DNA of 64,000 nt from Blastomyces gilchristii SLH14081. Lineage: Eukaryota; Ascomycota; Eurotiomycetes; Onygenales; Ajellomycetaceae. The DNA lies in assembly GCF_000003855.2 (NCBI RefSeq), contig NW_003101679.1, positions 2,207,379 to 2,271,378 of the forward strand, written 5' to 3'. The notes below the pieces were generated by a model. That model worked only from the letters and a program-made list of their open reading frames with translations. It was not told where the DNA came from and searched no databases. Made by a program: the position numbers and the translations under genes. Positions within the stretch are counted from its first letter, which is position 1; every line of letters begins with the position of its first letter. This document shows positions 20,570 to 33,269 of this stretch, piece by piece.

Positions 20570-23195
20570 ATGTCTACTAATGATATGAGAGAACTCTTAA
20601 ACACAAGTATAGATGCAGTGCTACAGTGACTCTGAGCAATGTTGAAATTATAAAAACAGCAGATAGCTGATATACATGCAACTCAATAATACTAATACAA
20701 AGAAATTCAATAATTATCTGAATAAGAAACTTCTACGCAGACAATCTTAACACTGACAGAATTAAATATGAATATAATATAAATGCTGAAGAAATGCTTA
20801 GATGCTTCTGTATATTTCAATACTTTCAATCTCACTCTCTACTCATTATGAAGATTAGAAATGCTTGTGAAACTAAGTGTAGATGAAGATATCATCAGTT
20901 TATTAACTAATTAAGATTGATATATTAATGATTAATTGAAGAACTGTATAAGACAGAAGTTTTATTCATGAATGAAGACATGTGAATCAGTGTTACATAT
21001 ATCTGATAATATTATCAAACATCTCAATGTTCTGTTCTGAGACACTGCTATGCAACAGAAGATATTAGATTGATTACAGAGTATTTAACAGAGAAATACT
21101 TCTGTTATAACATTTATCTCTGATTTCAATATCAAGATTCTAGAAGCAGATAATCAATCTTGAGAAAATTAATTGAAGATTAGCATGCTTAAGAAGACAC
21201 TAACTTTCAAACTTTTACAGACTCTTATAAGCATAGATAAAGATCAGACTTATAAAGACTTCTACATACAACTCTGAACATTGAATAATCATCTCACTAA
21301 GCTTAAGAGTATACAGAACAGTAGCAGAAGACATTATATCTCAGTCACTCATACATCTGTATCAAAGAATAATAATAATGCAGATATCATGAATTGAGTA
21401 GACTTAAATATCTATACATAAACAAGAGTTTTCACTATCTGAATAAGTTTCTGAGTCTCTGAGATCACTTCTGAAGAAGTCACTGATTAATATTAATATG
21501 AAATATGTATTAACTGTAACTGATCAGAACATATCACTGTCAACTTCTGATCAGTCTATGTATCTTCTCACTCAAAAGAAAGATTAATATCAGCAATTCA
21601 TATCAATCACATTACATTGAAGAAAGATTCAGAAGATAACTATGAGAATATCTCAATGAAACAGAGAAAAGATTAGCTTCTGTTTAAATTTATAAACAGA
21701 AGCTTGAAGAGATTGAATAATAATAATTTAAAGAGAAAATGACAATGAACATGATTCTTGTATCTACTGTGATAGATAATATGTATAATATGAAAGTTAT
21801 GATAAACAGCAGTCTAGATTATTATACAATGATTAAATCTTCAGTTATAAGATATTATAATCTTCAGTGTTTTCTCTTATTAAAACCTCAACTTCTTGAA
21901 GAATTTGATGATTTAAAAGACATTCACACTTGTCACATGATGAAACTAAACATAGATATCAGAGAACATTAATATGAAGATGCTTATATATAGAAAGTTA
22001 ATAATCTTAACTATAATCTTATACTAGAACTTGTCTAACTATCTGAATAACACATTTTATTGAACACTTGAAACAGGAGCTTAATATTCTCTAACAATAA
22101 TAGAATTTACAAAGATGATATTTATAAGACTATGAACCTTACACAGATCTCTGTCAAGACTTATGAAATACTCTGAAAAAGAAGTCATTGATAAGATCAC
22201 TAACAAAGTCACTTATAGCAGAATTATGTGATAATCTATTTTATCAGTCTGGTCAATATTAAGAAAGCTCTAGAGAAGTTATTCTATACTATAATAACAG
22301 ATTCTCATACAAAACTCTCTTAATAATATCATGAATATCTACATATCTTTTAACAAGATAATAATATTAAAAATCTACCTCTCTTACAAGGTTCAGAAGT
22401 GAACCACAGTATTAAGTTGAAAAAGAAGAATGATAAGAACTCTGAATCATCATGAGACTCTCTTTATAATATATTCTGAGATGAACTACTTCTTCTTTGA
22501 AAGATACTCAATAATCTGTTGAATAAAGAATTTATATATATTAGTAACTTCTCTGCTGCAGCTTCTATTCTCTTTGCAAATAAATCAGATAAAAAACTTC
22601 AATGCTGTGTGAACTATTGAGAACTGAACAGATTAACAAAGAAAGACTGTTATTCTTTATCTCTTATCAATGAAATTCTCACTTGCATTGAATAAGCTCA
22701 ATGATTTATAAAACTAGATGTTATGACTATGTTTTATAAGATTTATATTGCTGAAAAAGATGAGTGGCTTACAGCATTCTGAACATAAGATAGCCTCTTT
22801 AAATGAATAGTCACATCTTTCAGACTGACTAATATCTTCAGTATATTTCAGAAGTATATTAACTGAGCACTCTAAAACTTTCTTGATAAATTTGTATCTG
22901 TGTATCTCAATGATATTCTCATCTTCACTGATGAGTTCAGAAAATAATATCAAGAATATGTGTAAAGAGTATTACAACAACTACAAGAAGCAGAACTACT
23001 GATAGATATAGATAAGTGTAATTTCGAAGTTAAAATTACAAAATATCTAGACTTTATTATAGAAGCTGGTAAGAGAATTCAAATAAATGCTGAGAAGATC
23101 TCTGCTATTCTTGAATAGAAAGCACTGTGTACTGTGAAAGATATACAAAACTTTATCAGATTTGCTAACTTCTATCAGTGATTTATACAAAACTG
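20570..23195 (+). pseudogene. Gypsy A copy 1 gag, protease and N-terminal reverse transcriptase, decayed
   Basis: Gag begins near 20570 (MSTNDMRELL-type start). A CCHC knuckle of the form CINCN.SEHITVN lies near 21508-21545. The protease region has MINSSLDYYTMIKSSV (21800-21850), where active relatives have an Asp-Ser-Gly triad. Reverse transcriptase runs from about 22540 to 23195, where Gypsy B interrupts it at the segment FANFYQ. Trp codons are mostly TGA. The remainder of RT/RNase H continues at 44670. Confidence 0.8.
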
Positions 23196-23212
23196 TGTGG
23201 TTTGGAAGAATG

Positions 23213-23294
23213 TGTAGGCTACTGAGGCAAAAGAGCTCGATCACCACCAGCGCACTGCTGATAGAAGGGCCGATCAACCACAGGACTCTCAACA
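23213..23294 (-). repeat. TRIM LTR (downstream copy in element orientation)
   Basis: 82 bp, more mutated of the pair (CACAGGACTC here against CGCGGGACCC in the other copy). Confidence 0.85.
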
Positions 23295-23546
23295 CCCCCT
23301 CTCAAACCAGCTATCACAGAGTACAGTACTTTCTCTGAGTGGCTCTCTTCAGTAACTTCTCACAGTGACTTCTCTTAGTGAACTCACTCAGTTCTAGGGC
23401 TCAAGAGACTTCTAGGACACACTTCTGAGATGTCTCTTAGCACTGTTAAATGTTCAGAGTATTTGTTGACAATTTTTAAGTTCATTCTGGAATTGAATTC
23501 ATGCATGTTGATCACAGCAGGGCTCATGCTTAACAGTGTCATAACC

Positions 23547-23628
23547 TGTAGGCTACTGGGGCAAAAGAGCTCGATCACCACTAGCGCACTGCTGGTAGAA
23601 GGGCCGATCAACCGCGGGACCCTCAACA
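23547..23628 (-). repeat. TRIM LTR (upstream copy in element orientation)
   Basis: 82 bp, less mutated of the pair, followed by the target duplication GAATG. Confidence 0.85.
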
Positions 23629-23716
23629 GAATGTACAACCGCCGAATAATAACGCGGCCGCTTCCGAACATGCTTACAAAATGTAGAGGGGTCATAGCGG
23701 CCACTAATTAATTTAG

Positions 23717-23731
23717 TATAATATATATAAG
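23717..23731 (+). promoter_or_regulatory. TATA-type promoter element in the Gypsy B LTR
   Basis: TATAATATATATAAG lies in the middle of the LTR, with the counterpart GTATAATGTATATAAG in the 3' LTR at 44601-44616. Position and sequence fit the core promoter at the U3/R junction. Confidence 0.5.
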
Positions 23732-23784
23732 AAGCCAGTATACACCTGTAATCATACACTGACTCAAGCAATCTTTGAATCACA

Positions 23785-24475
23785 TCTGATAGCATGTCTA
23801 AAAACTGGTGAGAAGTGCAGGCTTCTTCAGAGTTTGATAATTCTATCTACAAAACAATTTATAGTTATCATATCAGTGTGATTCTAAAAATGTCTCAAAA
23901 GATAGTATATGAAGAGTGATGAGTGAAAGAGCATCTGATTGATACTGCTTCACTTATTAGGAAAAACTTCACACTCAAGTGAATGCTATGTATGTGAACA
24001 GATGAGATGTGAGAAAGAAGATAAGAGCAGTGAACTAGATTTAAAGAAGTTCACTTTCTACTCAGAAGAATAAAAGAAGAGTGATTATTATCAGAATTGT
24101 ACAATAGTAATAAAAATCAGAAATCATATAATAATATAATAATAGACACTGTACAATTAATAAGAAATCACTAAAATAAACATCTTCTCTAGTTAATATA
24201 AACACTCTTCTCTGCTATCTGAACTGAATGATATGCAGAATCTCTCAGAGAGTTTACTCAAAGTAGTAAGAAAAGCAGCTAAGACTGCTGAACTGAAATT
24301 GAAGCTCTGTATATATACAAGAATTCTAAATAATATTAAAATCTTGTATACACAGTGACAGACTGAGATAAAAATCAAGTAATAATTAATATTCACTGTA
24401 AATCAAGTATTCACTATGAAGAGCTTCACTGATACAATCATCACTATTAATAATAATAGAGAAAACCAGATTATA
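23785..24475 (+). pseudogene. Gypsy B leader and start of gag, decayed
   Basis: Region between the 5' LTR and LINE 1. A coiled, charged gag-like frame (SELNDMQNLSESLLKVV..., from about 24205) runs into the LINE 1 target site and continues beyond it at 32115 (KIKHLYKQIITS). The leader before it has no gene. Assignment rests on position and on continuity across LINE 1. Confidence 0.5.
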
Positions 24476-24879
24476 GACCTGCAGTGAATTATTATTATTA
24501 TTATTATTCTTCAATTATAGATGTATGCAGTCAGAGACTATGACATCTACCTGAGAACTTTAGTTCTCAGGGTTTTTTCTATGTCTGTAAAGTTAACTAT
24601 TGTACATTCATCAATTTCAGATATGCAAAATCAGAAAATTCCAGCTCAGAATACCAAAACTGTTTACAAATTGCAGTGTTTTAACATCTTTTAATACTTT
24701 GAAACCATTTGACAATATCATGACAAAAGAAAAGAGAGAAAGAACACAGTCTCAAAGATAGACACATTAAATAGATAGATAGAAAGAAATTGAAAGGAAA
24801 AGATACAGAAAAAGATAAAGTAAAGAGAGACTATAACAAAATAAATTATTAAAAGAGAGTGTATAGCTGTTTTAACAGA

Positions 24880-27800
24880 CTATATCTGATTGATTTCCTC
24901 CTCTTCATATTCAGATAATTCTGAACTTAGTCATTTTCTTGTAGCTGCTTGAGTTTCTGATAGAAAGTCTATTAAGTATTTAATTCCTGTCTCAGTTGAG
25001 AATAAGAATCTCATATTTAATTAATTTAGATCATACTTCTCTTTCAATCTGACTCTGAGACTATTGTATAATGCACAGTGCATTATAATATACTCAGGGT
25101 TCTCATTTGTATTACAGAATAAGCATTCTATTGAGTAAAATCTATCATCAAATCTTTGTATATAAGATTTGAAATAGTCATGTTCTAGTTTCAGCTGTAT
25201 TATAGATGAGAATATTTTCTTTTTACATTTAATTAAACAAGATTTCCACTTGGGTTTTGTTTCAAATCTTGAATAATGTATACTCTTCTTTTGTTTCTGC
25301 CAGCTTTCATTTCACTTGTCTAAACAAGATTCTTTTATTTTTCTCTTTATAAAAGATCAGGACACAATTTTTTGAATAGATCTGCTTAATTCTGCACTCT
25401 TTTTTACAGCTGAATCAGCCAATTCATTGTCATGAATATTCATATGAGCAGGAACCCAGTGCAGATGAATTCTCAGCTTTGATGTTCTTCTCTTTTGAAT
25501 TTTTAAAACAGAGTTTAAGATCAGTTCAAGATTCATTTGATCATTATGAATCTGACTATTTCTAAGTCTTTTTAAAGCAGCTTGACTATCAGAGAATATT
25601 CATGCCTCTTTCAAACAATTTCCTCTTTTATAAGATTTTATTTCAATGAGTTTGAAAGCTTTCACTATTACAAATAGTTCAGCATCAAAGACTTCACATT
25701 CAGAGCCTAGATTTCAGAAATCTGAGATAAAATTAATATTATCTTCAGTATAAGCAATGTCTGCATCTAATCTATTCAAGTTCTCATTTTTTGAGCCATC
25801 TGAATAAATCAGAATAGAGTCTTTTATATTGATTGTAGAAGTTCTCTTCAAATGCTGTTCATATTCTTTCTCTTTTGATAGTTCACTTATTTGTAAGTCT
25901 ATAAGAGATTCAAGCTTTTTTCTCCAGAGAGATAACTTCTCATGATCAACTTTTTCAACATTTAAAGAAGAAAATTGATTTTTAATCAGAGAGCATAGTC
26001 TGTGCAGTTGAGAAGGCATTTTCTTTGAAGAATTATTTTCATTTCAATCAAGAAATCTATTTCAATCCAGTTCATTTCCAGAGTTAATTGATGAAAATGA
26101 AGAAGAGACTCTTTCTCTGATTATATGATTTGAGCTCATCTTTACAACTCTCAGAGCATAGTTCATACAGGCCTTTTCAAATCTAATAGCAGAAGGAGGA
26201 ATTGAAGCTTCAATTTTCATTGCTTTAATAGAAGATGATTTGAATGCTTTCAGAATTCTTCTCAAGGCTCTGTTTTGCAGACTTTGAAAGAGTTCAGTGA
26301 AATTCTCTTGATTATTTCATCAAACTTGAACTTCATAATCAGCTACTGATGTAATACAGGCTATATATAACTGTCTCATAGCCTGGAAGAATAGACCTCT
26401 CTCTGTATTTGATAGTCTGATTATGTTATTCAATAGTCTTTCTGTCTTGACAGTTCTCTGTTGAATGTGATATTTAAAATTCAACTTGGAGTTTAATCAT
26501 ACTTCTAATCATTTGATATTTACACTGGGTTTAATCTCTCTATTTAAAAGAGTTAGAGATAGTTCTTTCTCATTGAATCTAGGAAAGAAATGAATTAACT
26601 CAGTTTTATTCATATCAAATTGAATTTGATTGATATCTGCTCTAACAAAGATTTCCTTTGCAGCTTCTTCAATTACTTTCAAATTCTCTTTGATAGTTTT
26701 TGAGCTGTAGACTAGATCAATATCATCCACATAACTTAGAGATTGCACTATTCTCATATTTCTATTTTTGAATATATATGCAGTGTATATTGCAAATAAA
26801 ATGGGTGAGATTGAAGACCTCTGTGATACTCCTATTTTTATCTCAGTCTTGTCTTATTTCATTCCATCAAAGAAGAGTTGTATAATTCTTTTAGATATAA
26901 AACAGTTAACTCATTTTATTAGAGAAAGTGGCAGTTTTAATATCTTCAATATCTGAATTAACTTTGACTTTGAAACATGATCAAATGCTTCTTTTATATC
27001 AATAAAAACTGCAGTTGAGACCAGACTCTCATGCTTTGCTATTTGAATATCATGAACAACTGAGAGAACAGTGTCAATTGCAGAACACTGTTTTCTATCT
27101 CTCATTTATTCACTGAATAAAAGAGAATCATCTATAGAGCTTATAAAAGATAGTTGAGTAGCTATTATCTTTTCTAAAACCTTTCCTAGGCAGTTCAATA
27201 GAGATATTACTCTATATGACTTAGAAATTGAAGTTTTTCTATTAGGTTTTGCAAGAATCACTCCAGTGGCTTCTCTCCAGCATTCAGAATGATATTCATT
27301 TTTCAAGAGATTGAAAAAGAGCTTAAAATACTCATTCTTTAAGTAGGAATATGTATTTTGAATAATCAAGTGATTAATTGAATCAGGACCTGCAGCAGTT
27401 TTAACAGAACTTGAGAAGATAGCTGACTCTAATTCATCTTGTGTAAGATCAGGCCATTCCCAGTCATTTTCATCAATGTAGTTGAGAAGTGATATATTCT
27501 CTTTCTCTGAATCTGAATCTGAATCTGGTGAGTTCTGAAAGAGAATTCTCATAAAAGCTTGACATTTTTCCTTAAAAGAGTTTGCTGTATATGATTCATT
27601 CTGAAACTCATATTCTAGAGCTGGAAGTTTTGCTACACTTCTTGTTTTAGTATAGTTAAAAGCTTTAAAAACTTTCTTTTCTTATGCTTCTTCAAGAAAT
27701 TTATTTCAGCAGTCTGTTTTAGCTCTTTTAATATCTGAAAAATATTCATTTCTGACAGCTTTGAACTCTTCATCAGATATTACATCATTCTTTCAATCTC

Positions 27801-28842
27801 TTCTAGCAGTAGCTAATTCTTTTCTTTTAGATGAGATATTCTCATTTCATCAAGGTTTTGAATACTCAGAAGATTTTCTTTTTAGAATATTATCTCTAAC
27901 ACTTGTTAGAATAATAGATGTAATAAGCTTCACTCTATTCTCAAGCATTTCATTTGAGATATCTTGATCAGAATTTCAATATAGCTCATTCTATCTTTCA
28001 GATTTTAACAGTTTTATACTTTCTTCAACTGCTTTTCAATCAGCTTTTTCAAAGTTATACTGATTAGAGAGAAGAGGATTTTCACTCATTTATTTTTCAC
28101 TCAGTTTAATATCAAATTGAATAATCTCATGATCTGATTCTGATGTCTCATTTGAATTAATAAACCAGTTTACAAGTCTTCTTTCCATTAGATTTTGTGA
28201 TATGAATGTTAGATCTATAATAGACTTCTGTTTCATGTCTTTTCTAAAGAATGTTTGTTGATCAGACTTATTAATCAAATCTATTGAATGCTCAAAGATT
28301 CATTCAATCAGATTATCAGCTCTCACTGCTCTCTTGCATTCTGAATTTCATCAGAGATGATGTGCATTGAAATCTTCTACAATTATAGAGTTTCTTGATG
28401 AAGTTATGTTCAGAAATCCTCTATTAATTGTCCAGATATTGTTATTTTTCTTCAATGACTTTTCATTATAGATATTTATAAGCTGTATAGTATCAAACTC
28501 ATTTTCTTTATCTATAATATCACTCATCAGAATATCAGGGTCAGACATGATATCAAATCTTAGATTAAATTGATATCTTGATCTCTTTCTTCCATAGATC
28601 ACTACTCTTGACTTTATCTCAGACTTTTGAGGTAAAAAGCAGTAATAGCTTGAATGAGAAATAACATATTTTTGCTCAGCATCAAAATTCAGCTTCTGAA
28701 GCAGTATAAAATCAACTTTCTGTTCAAATGCAATCTGAAGACAAGAATAAATGCAATTTGAGTTTCTATTCACATTATTTTAAATAAATATGATTTTTGA
28801 AGAGTTTTTAAACTTTTTTTGTTGTTTTTGTTGTATATTCAT
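24880..28842 (-). pseudogene. LINE 1 ORF2: endonuclease, reverse transcriptase, RNase H
   Basis: A frame of 1321 codons starting MNIQQKQQKKFKNSSK at 28842, broken mainly by TGA codons. Apurinic-type endonuclease at about 28770-28090 (VDFILLQKLNFD; DFNAHH), reverse transcriptase at about 27550-26500 (AAGPDSINHLI; SYVDDIDLVYS near 26722-26757, catalytic YVDD kept), RNase H at about 25850-25390 (ILIYSDGSKN; HWVPAHMNIHDNELAD). It would nick the target and copy the element RNA at the nick. The frame shows no large indel, so inactivation is by point mutation. Confidence 0.88.
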
Positions 28843-28865
28843 ACTAAAAGAGAGTAGAGAAGAAT

Positions 28866-30470
28866 CTAATCACTATCATCAGATAGTAGATTATAACTGT
28901 TCTAAAAAGTAGGAATCTCAACTGCTTGCATTATATCTAGTTTATCACCAGAGTCATTTCTCAATTCTCTAATCTTAACAGAAGTTTGAGGATTCAAATT
29001 CTATTTACATTTCACTGAAGAATTGAAGTTTGAAGACTTAGATAATTAAGAGTTTCTTCTTTTTAAGCTTGCAGTTGTGAGTTTACTGACTTGACTCTTC
29101 TCTTCAGTTCTAGATTGACTTTGAGCTTCATCTTTTCTCCAGTTCTTTTGAGTTCTAGAAGCAAACATACATTCTTTTGAGCTAGATGCATGTTTTTCTT
29201 TACAATTAGAGCACTTAAGCAGAGTATGTTGATAAATTTCATCTCTTTTTGAGCATGTTTCACATTTATGCTCACTAGTTTTATGATCTCTGACACAGAA
29301 TGCACATTTTGAGTCTCTAAAACATGAGATTGCAAAGTGTTCATATCTTTGATAGTTTGAACACTGTGTTTGAGCTTTGAGATTCATTCTCAAGTCTTTG
29401 TATTCATGAACTCTCATTTTCAAACCTGCTACTCTTACTTCAGAGATCTTTGACTGTTCAAGTGTTTTTGTATATACTAGAACAGAGGCATTTCTCCTGC
29501 TTTGTCTGAACTCAATTGAATTTAGTTATACAGGCTTCTTTCTCAGTTGAATGAAGTTGTATTCTTTCAATTCATTTTTGAGAAGTAGCATTTCTTCTTC
29601 ACAGTCAAAAATTTCAACTGAAATATTATAAAGAATGAATTTGTCTCACTTTTCATCTCTTTCAGATAGAATTATTATATTTAGCAAAGATTCTACTGCT
29701 GACTTTCAGAGATTCTTATTCTAAATAAGGAATTCAGCACTGAATTCAGGCATTGTAGTTAGAATGATGAAGTTTTCAAAGAATGATAGCTCAATTGAAG
29801 CTATAACTGATTTTTGAACTTCAATATCAGTTATCAACTGAGAAAAGAACTGCTGATTAATTTCATTTCTGATTCTGAAAATGAGATTTGAGTTTAGCTT
29901 GTTTCTTTGCAGAATGTCCTGATTTGAGACTTTGAGAATAAGTCTTCTATTTCTGAAGATTTGAAAGTTTTTCTCTTTTTACATTTTCTTTTTCACTTTT
30001 CTATGAATAGAGGCATGAGCAGTATTCTTCTCAGTTTTCTCAGGATTTTGAGCTGATTTTGAGACAGCAGGTTTAGAGACAGCAGATTCAGCTGCTTGAG
30101 TATATGTTTTCTTCTGATTCAAAGAAGAAGAAGAAGTAGGAAGAAAGAAAGAAGAAGAGCAAGATGAAGAGTCAGTGATTGTACTAGGAATTTTCAAGGT
30201 TTTTTGAACTGTGTTTGAGATTTCAAGTTTGAACTTGATCATCTTCTGTAGTTATCTAGCCTGAGTATGAAGAATTAACAGAACTTCTTCATTCATCTCA
30301 CTCAGACACTGCTTTTCAAGAATCTTGCTTACTTTTTCAAGTTCCTGTATTTCAAGAACTTGTTATTTCTCTATTTCTTCTTTCTTTCTTCTCTTCAGAA
30401 TTTCAATCTCAGAAATAGCATTTGAGAAAGCATCTTTTTCCACATCAACTGAGTGTATTTTTGAACTCAT
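28866..30470 (-). pseudogene. LINE 1 ORF1: RNA-binding protein with CCHC knuckles
   Basis: Starts MSSKIHSVDVEKDAFSNAIS at 30470 with a coiled-coil N-terminus, then a serine-rich linker (SSCSSSFFLPTSSSSL near 30130-30180) and three closely spaced Cys/His knuckles between about 29370 and 29170 (CSNYQRYEHFAISC, CAFCVRDHKTSEHKC, CSNCKEKHASSSKEC). The frame runs 535 codons to a stop at 28866, 23 bases before ORF2, although a TAA at 29046 shared by all three LINE copies may be the true end. Such proteins coat the element RNA. Confidence 0.82.
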
Positions 30471-32101
30471 TGTTTTCACTCAATGAAAAGTTGATCAGAC
30501 TGTTTCAATTGAGATATTTCTAAGTCTGTTTTCAATTGAAAAGTTGATCAGACTGTTTCAAAAGAAGAATAAAAGACTTTTGTGTATAAAACACCTGATT
30601 TTTTTCACACTAGTTCAGTAACTAGATTAGATTTTTGAAGAGAATCTAATAAACTAAAATTGATTTTTAAGATAAATCAATAAAATCTTTACAATCTCTT
30701 TCTTAGAATATAGTGAGGAAAAGTATGATATCAATTGATAATAAATCAGATAATATGACAGTTTTTGAGAGAAAAACTGACAAAAAATAAATCAATTTTT
30801 TACAGAGAAATTGATTAAAACTATTCAATTTTATTCTAAATCATTCAATTCTTCTCACATAATAAGTGTGCAACTCAAATCAGTTAATAAAGAGTATAAA
30901 AAAGAATTAAGTATTAATGAAAGCTCTTCAGTCACTGAAAAAGTAATTCTTACTTAAAAGAATATAAAATTATGACAGAAAATAACTCTGTTTTTAATTC
31001 TTTGTAAGAATATTGTATACAATCTAGAGAAAAACATCTTACTTTTTCAAGAGAAGTAAAAAACTATTTCTAAGATCTTTTTTTTGCATTAACTGCTGCA
31101 GAAGAATGAGATAGAAACTGCTAAGATATACACTACTGTATATTCTCTATCAAGACTTTCTCTCTTCAGAGTCTTGATATTATAGAGAATATAAGTCTGT
31201 TTCTATATAATAATATAAATATTGTCAGTGAGATGTAGAGAAACTGGTTATTTATATCTTAAAATAGAAGACTTTGTCAATGATTATATCAATATAGAGT
31301 TAATTCTTAAATTCAATAGAAACCTAGTGTTGCTGTTCTCAATTTCTTGCAGAATCTATTGAATATTGAGATATTAAAACTAGATTTAATATATCTCACT
31401 GTGCAGGGATCAAAGGCTCAGTCAAATCTTGAGATATACTGATTTTATAGTTGTTGATGTGCTGTTGACTCATTGTTCACTGATTATGTATTGAATGCTG
31501 TTGCCAAGGTATCTTTTTATATTGTTCTGCTGAGAATGGGCCAGATTGAGAGGGGTAGTACAGGGGTGAGACTTGGTGTTGAAGTCTAGATACACTGGTG
31601 ATGAACTGTGAAGATTGCACTTCAGAAGAGTCTGTTGATTATATGCTTGATATTATCACTGAGATATCTTTTTGTATTTTTCTGCCGGGGATGGGCCAGA
31701 TTGAGAAGGGCGGTATGAGGGTGAGACTTGGCGATGGTGTTTTGAAACATCAAAGATGGACAGGGTTTTCGCGGAGGTCGCTCCTCAGATATCTCCACAA
31801 CTACAGGTCAGGGATCTTTCAAAATCGAGAAGATTGGTGCATATGGCTAGGTCACTTCACCTTACAATTTGTATGGCACTCTGGCCCGGGGTTGTGGTGT
31901 GGTAGGGGAGAATGAGGGATAATCCCACACAGGAGCTTCGAACAACGTCCGGTTCACATTTGGCTGGATAACTCCATCACCACACGGGGTATGCAGTCGG
32001 CGATGGGGTCAAAATGCTCGTATGATCGAGGGCTTTTCGATGGATCTATCGGCGGGTTCTTATTCAAAAAATCGAGCGAGTTCGTGGTGGAGCGGTTTTT
32101 G
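30471..32101 (-). other. LINE 1 5' untranslated region
   Basis: 1.6 kb leader. Near the ORF1 start it holds a short direct repeat (GTTGATCAGACTGTTTCAA at about 30490 and 30542). The outer part has a duplicated unit of about 80 bp spaced 151 bp apart, starting at 31508 and 31659 (ATGGGCCAGATTGAGA in both). The final about 440 bp (31660-32101) are GC-rich and almost free of the mutation seen elsewhere. Internal promoters of LINEs lie in this region. Small open frames here have no recognised family. Confidence 0.6.
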
Positions 32102-32114
32102 GACCTGGAGTGGA

Positions 32115-33260
32115 AAATCAAACATTTATATAAATAGATAATTACATCAACTGTGAAGATCTTATTACAATTATTTACAATCTCTTCAGAAGTATACACA
32201 TTATCTGAGATCACTGCATATAATGAGATTTCAAGTATAAGATGTATTAAGTCAGAAGATCTGCTGAAGTTATCAAGCTTTAATAGTAATTGAAAAAATA
32301 ATGCTGTAATCAGCTGACTAAGTCAGATATAATTATATTATCAGATCAAATATGAACTTACAGATAGATAGTTAACAAAATTTTAACAAGTCTTAAGATC
32401 TGTTATATTTTTACACAGAAAAGTCAAGTTATTATAAATAACTGATGAAAAGATAAATCTCACAGACTCAGAGCAATATTTATTCTTATAAATATGAAAT
32501 CAGTTTTTCAAATAGATCTTGTATAACTTTGAGAAAGTGAATATATAAGATAAGTGTTATAAATACTTCACTGAGTGTAGACAAGTGAGTAATCTTATAG
32601 TATACTTTACACACTTCAGCTTATACTATCTTATATTAAATGAAGAGCATTTAACATTTTTCTATTTATAAATCTTCATTCATGATCTTATACTCAAGTT
32701 GAGAGTAGAATGAAAATGCTTAATCTTATAATTAGATACAGTGAAAGAAGTGTATAACATTCTTATTATATAGAAGTAAATAAGTTAACTGCAATAGAAA
32801 ATACTGTAATCAAGTATTTCTTAGTAAAGAACAGATAATAAGACTTCTATAATACAAGTCACACACTCAGATATAATAAATCTAGATTTAAATATCATCA
32901 CTAAAGTACTGAATTCTCTGAAAAAGAGATTCTCTGAGTGAAAATCTTGATATTATAAGTATTGAGCTTGATTCAACTGTGAATGTCAAAATCATGATAT
33001 AAATGATTACACACAGTGTGTACAGTCAAGAGAAGCAAGAGAGTTAAAAAACTAGCAGAATTAGTGAGCTTGAAGACACTCATTGATATTCTATAAAAAG
33101 TCTTCAAAGTGAAAGAGATATCTGTGTTAGATGATTCTCTGAATTCTGTGAATATCAAGAGAAAGCAGGCTCTTAAATGAGATATAGATGAGAATGAAGA
33201 AGCAGACTCTTATCTCAATGTCTTAAGATCTGAAATATTAATGTATAGAGAGTACTTGAG
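32115..33260 (+). pseudogene. Gypsy B gag, continued, decayed
   Basis: Continues the frame left of LINE 1 (IIDLQ | WKIKHLYKQIITS). The sequence has the size and position of gag between the leader and the protease, but motifs are poor and several stops occur. Called from context. Confidence 0.5.
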
Positions 33261-33269
33261 TAAGAATTA

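Larger units (their letters stand above)
23213..23628 (-). mobile_element. TRIM-like miniature LTR element, 416 bp
   Basis: Two 82-bp direct repeats (23213-23294 and 23547-23628) flank a 252-bp non-coding middle. A perfect 5-bp target duplication GAATG borders it (23208-23212 and 23629-23633). On the minus strand the LTR reads TGTTGAGG...AGCCTACA; GGTTATGACACTG (23534-23546) follows the first LTR as a primer-site candidate, and the purine tract GAGAGGGGG (23295-23303) abuts the second. It has no coding capacity, so it would need another element's enzymes; TGTTG ends and the primer-like site hint at a Copia helper. The LTRs differ by six transitions. Confidence 0.85.
23196..23784 (+). repeat. 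5' LTR of Gypsy B, split by the TRIM element
   Basis: Begins TGTGGTTTGGAAGAATG, is interrupted at 23213, resumes at 23634 (TACAACCGCCGAATAATAACG) and ends GAATCACA. Without the TRIM and its 5-bp duplication it is 168 bp, the same as the 3' LTR. Several segments (GCGGCCGCTTCC, CATAGCGGCC) remain GC-rich. Confidence 0.88.
24489..32101 (-). mobile_element. LINE 1: near full-length Tad1/I-like non-LTR retrotransposon
   Basis: 7613 bp on the minus strand with a 13-bp imperfect target duplication (GACCTGCAGTGAA at 24476-24488, GACCTGGAGTGGA at 32102-32114). It has ORF1 with zinc knuckles, ORF2 with endonuclease, reverse transcriptase and RNase H, and a 3' tail of TAA-type triplets (TTA repeats on the plus strand at 24489-24510). 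The long 5' leader (30471-32101) ends in a strikingly GC-rich stretch. Domain order and an ORF2 RNase H point to the Tad1 / I group. Confidence 0.85.

Noticed and set aside
31598..31915. A host gene fragment in the GC-rich block near 31.6-32.1 kb
   Set aside because: The block lies inside the LINE 1 target duplication and abuts its 5' leader; no recognisable protein on either strand, so it is better explained as LINE leader.
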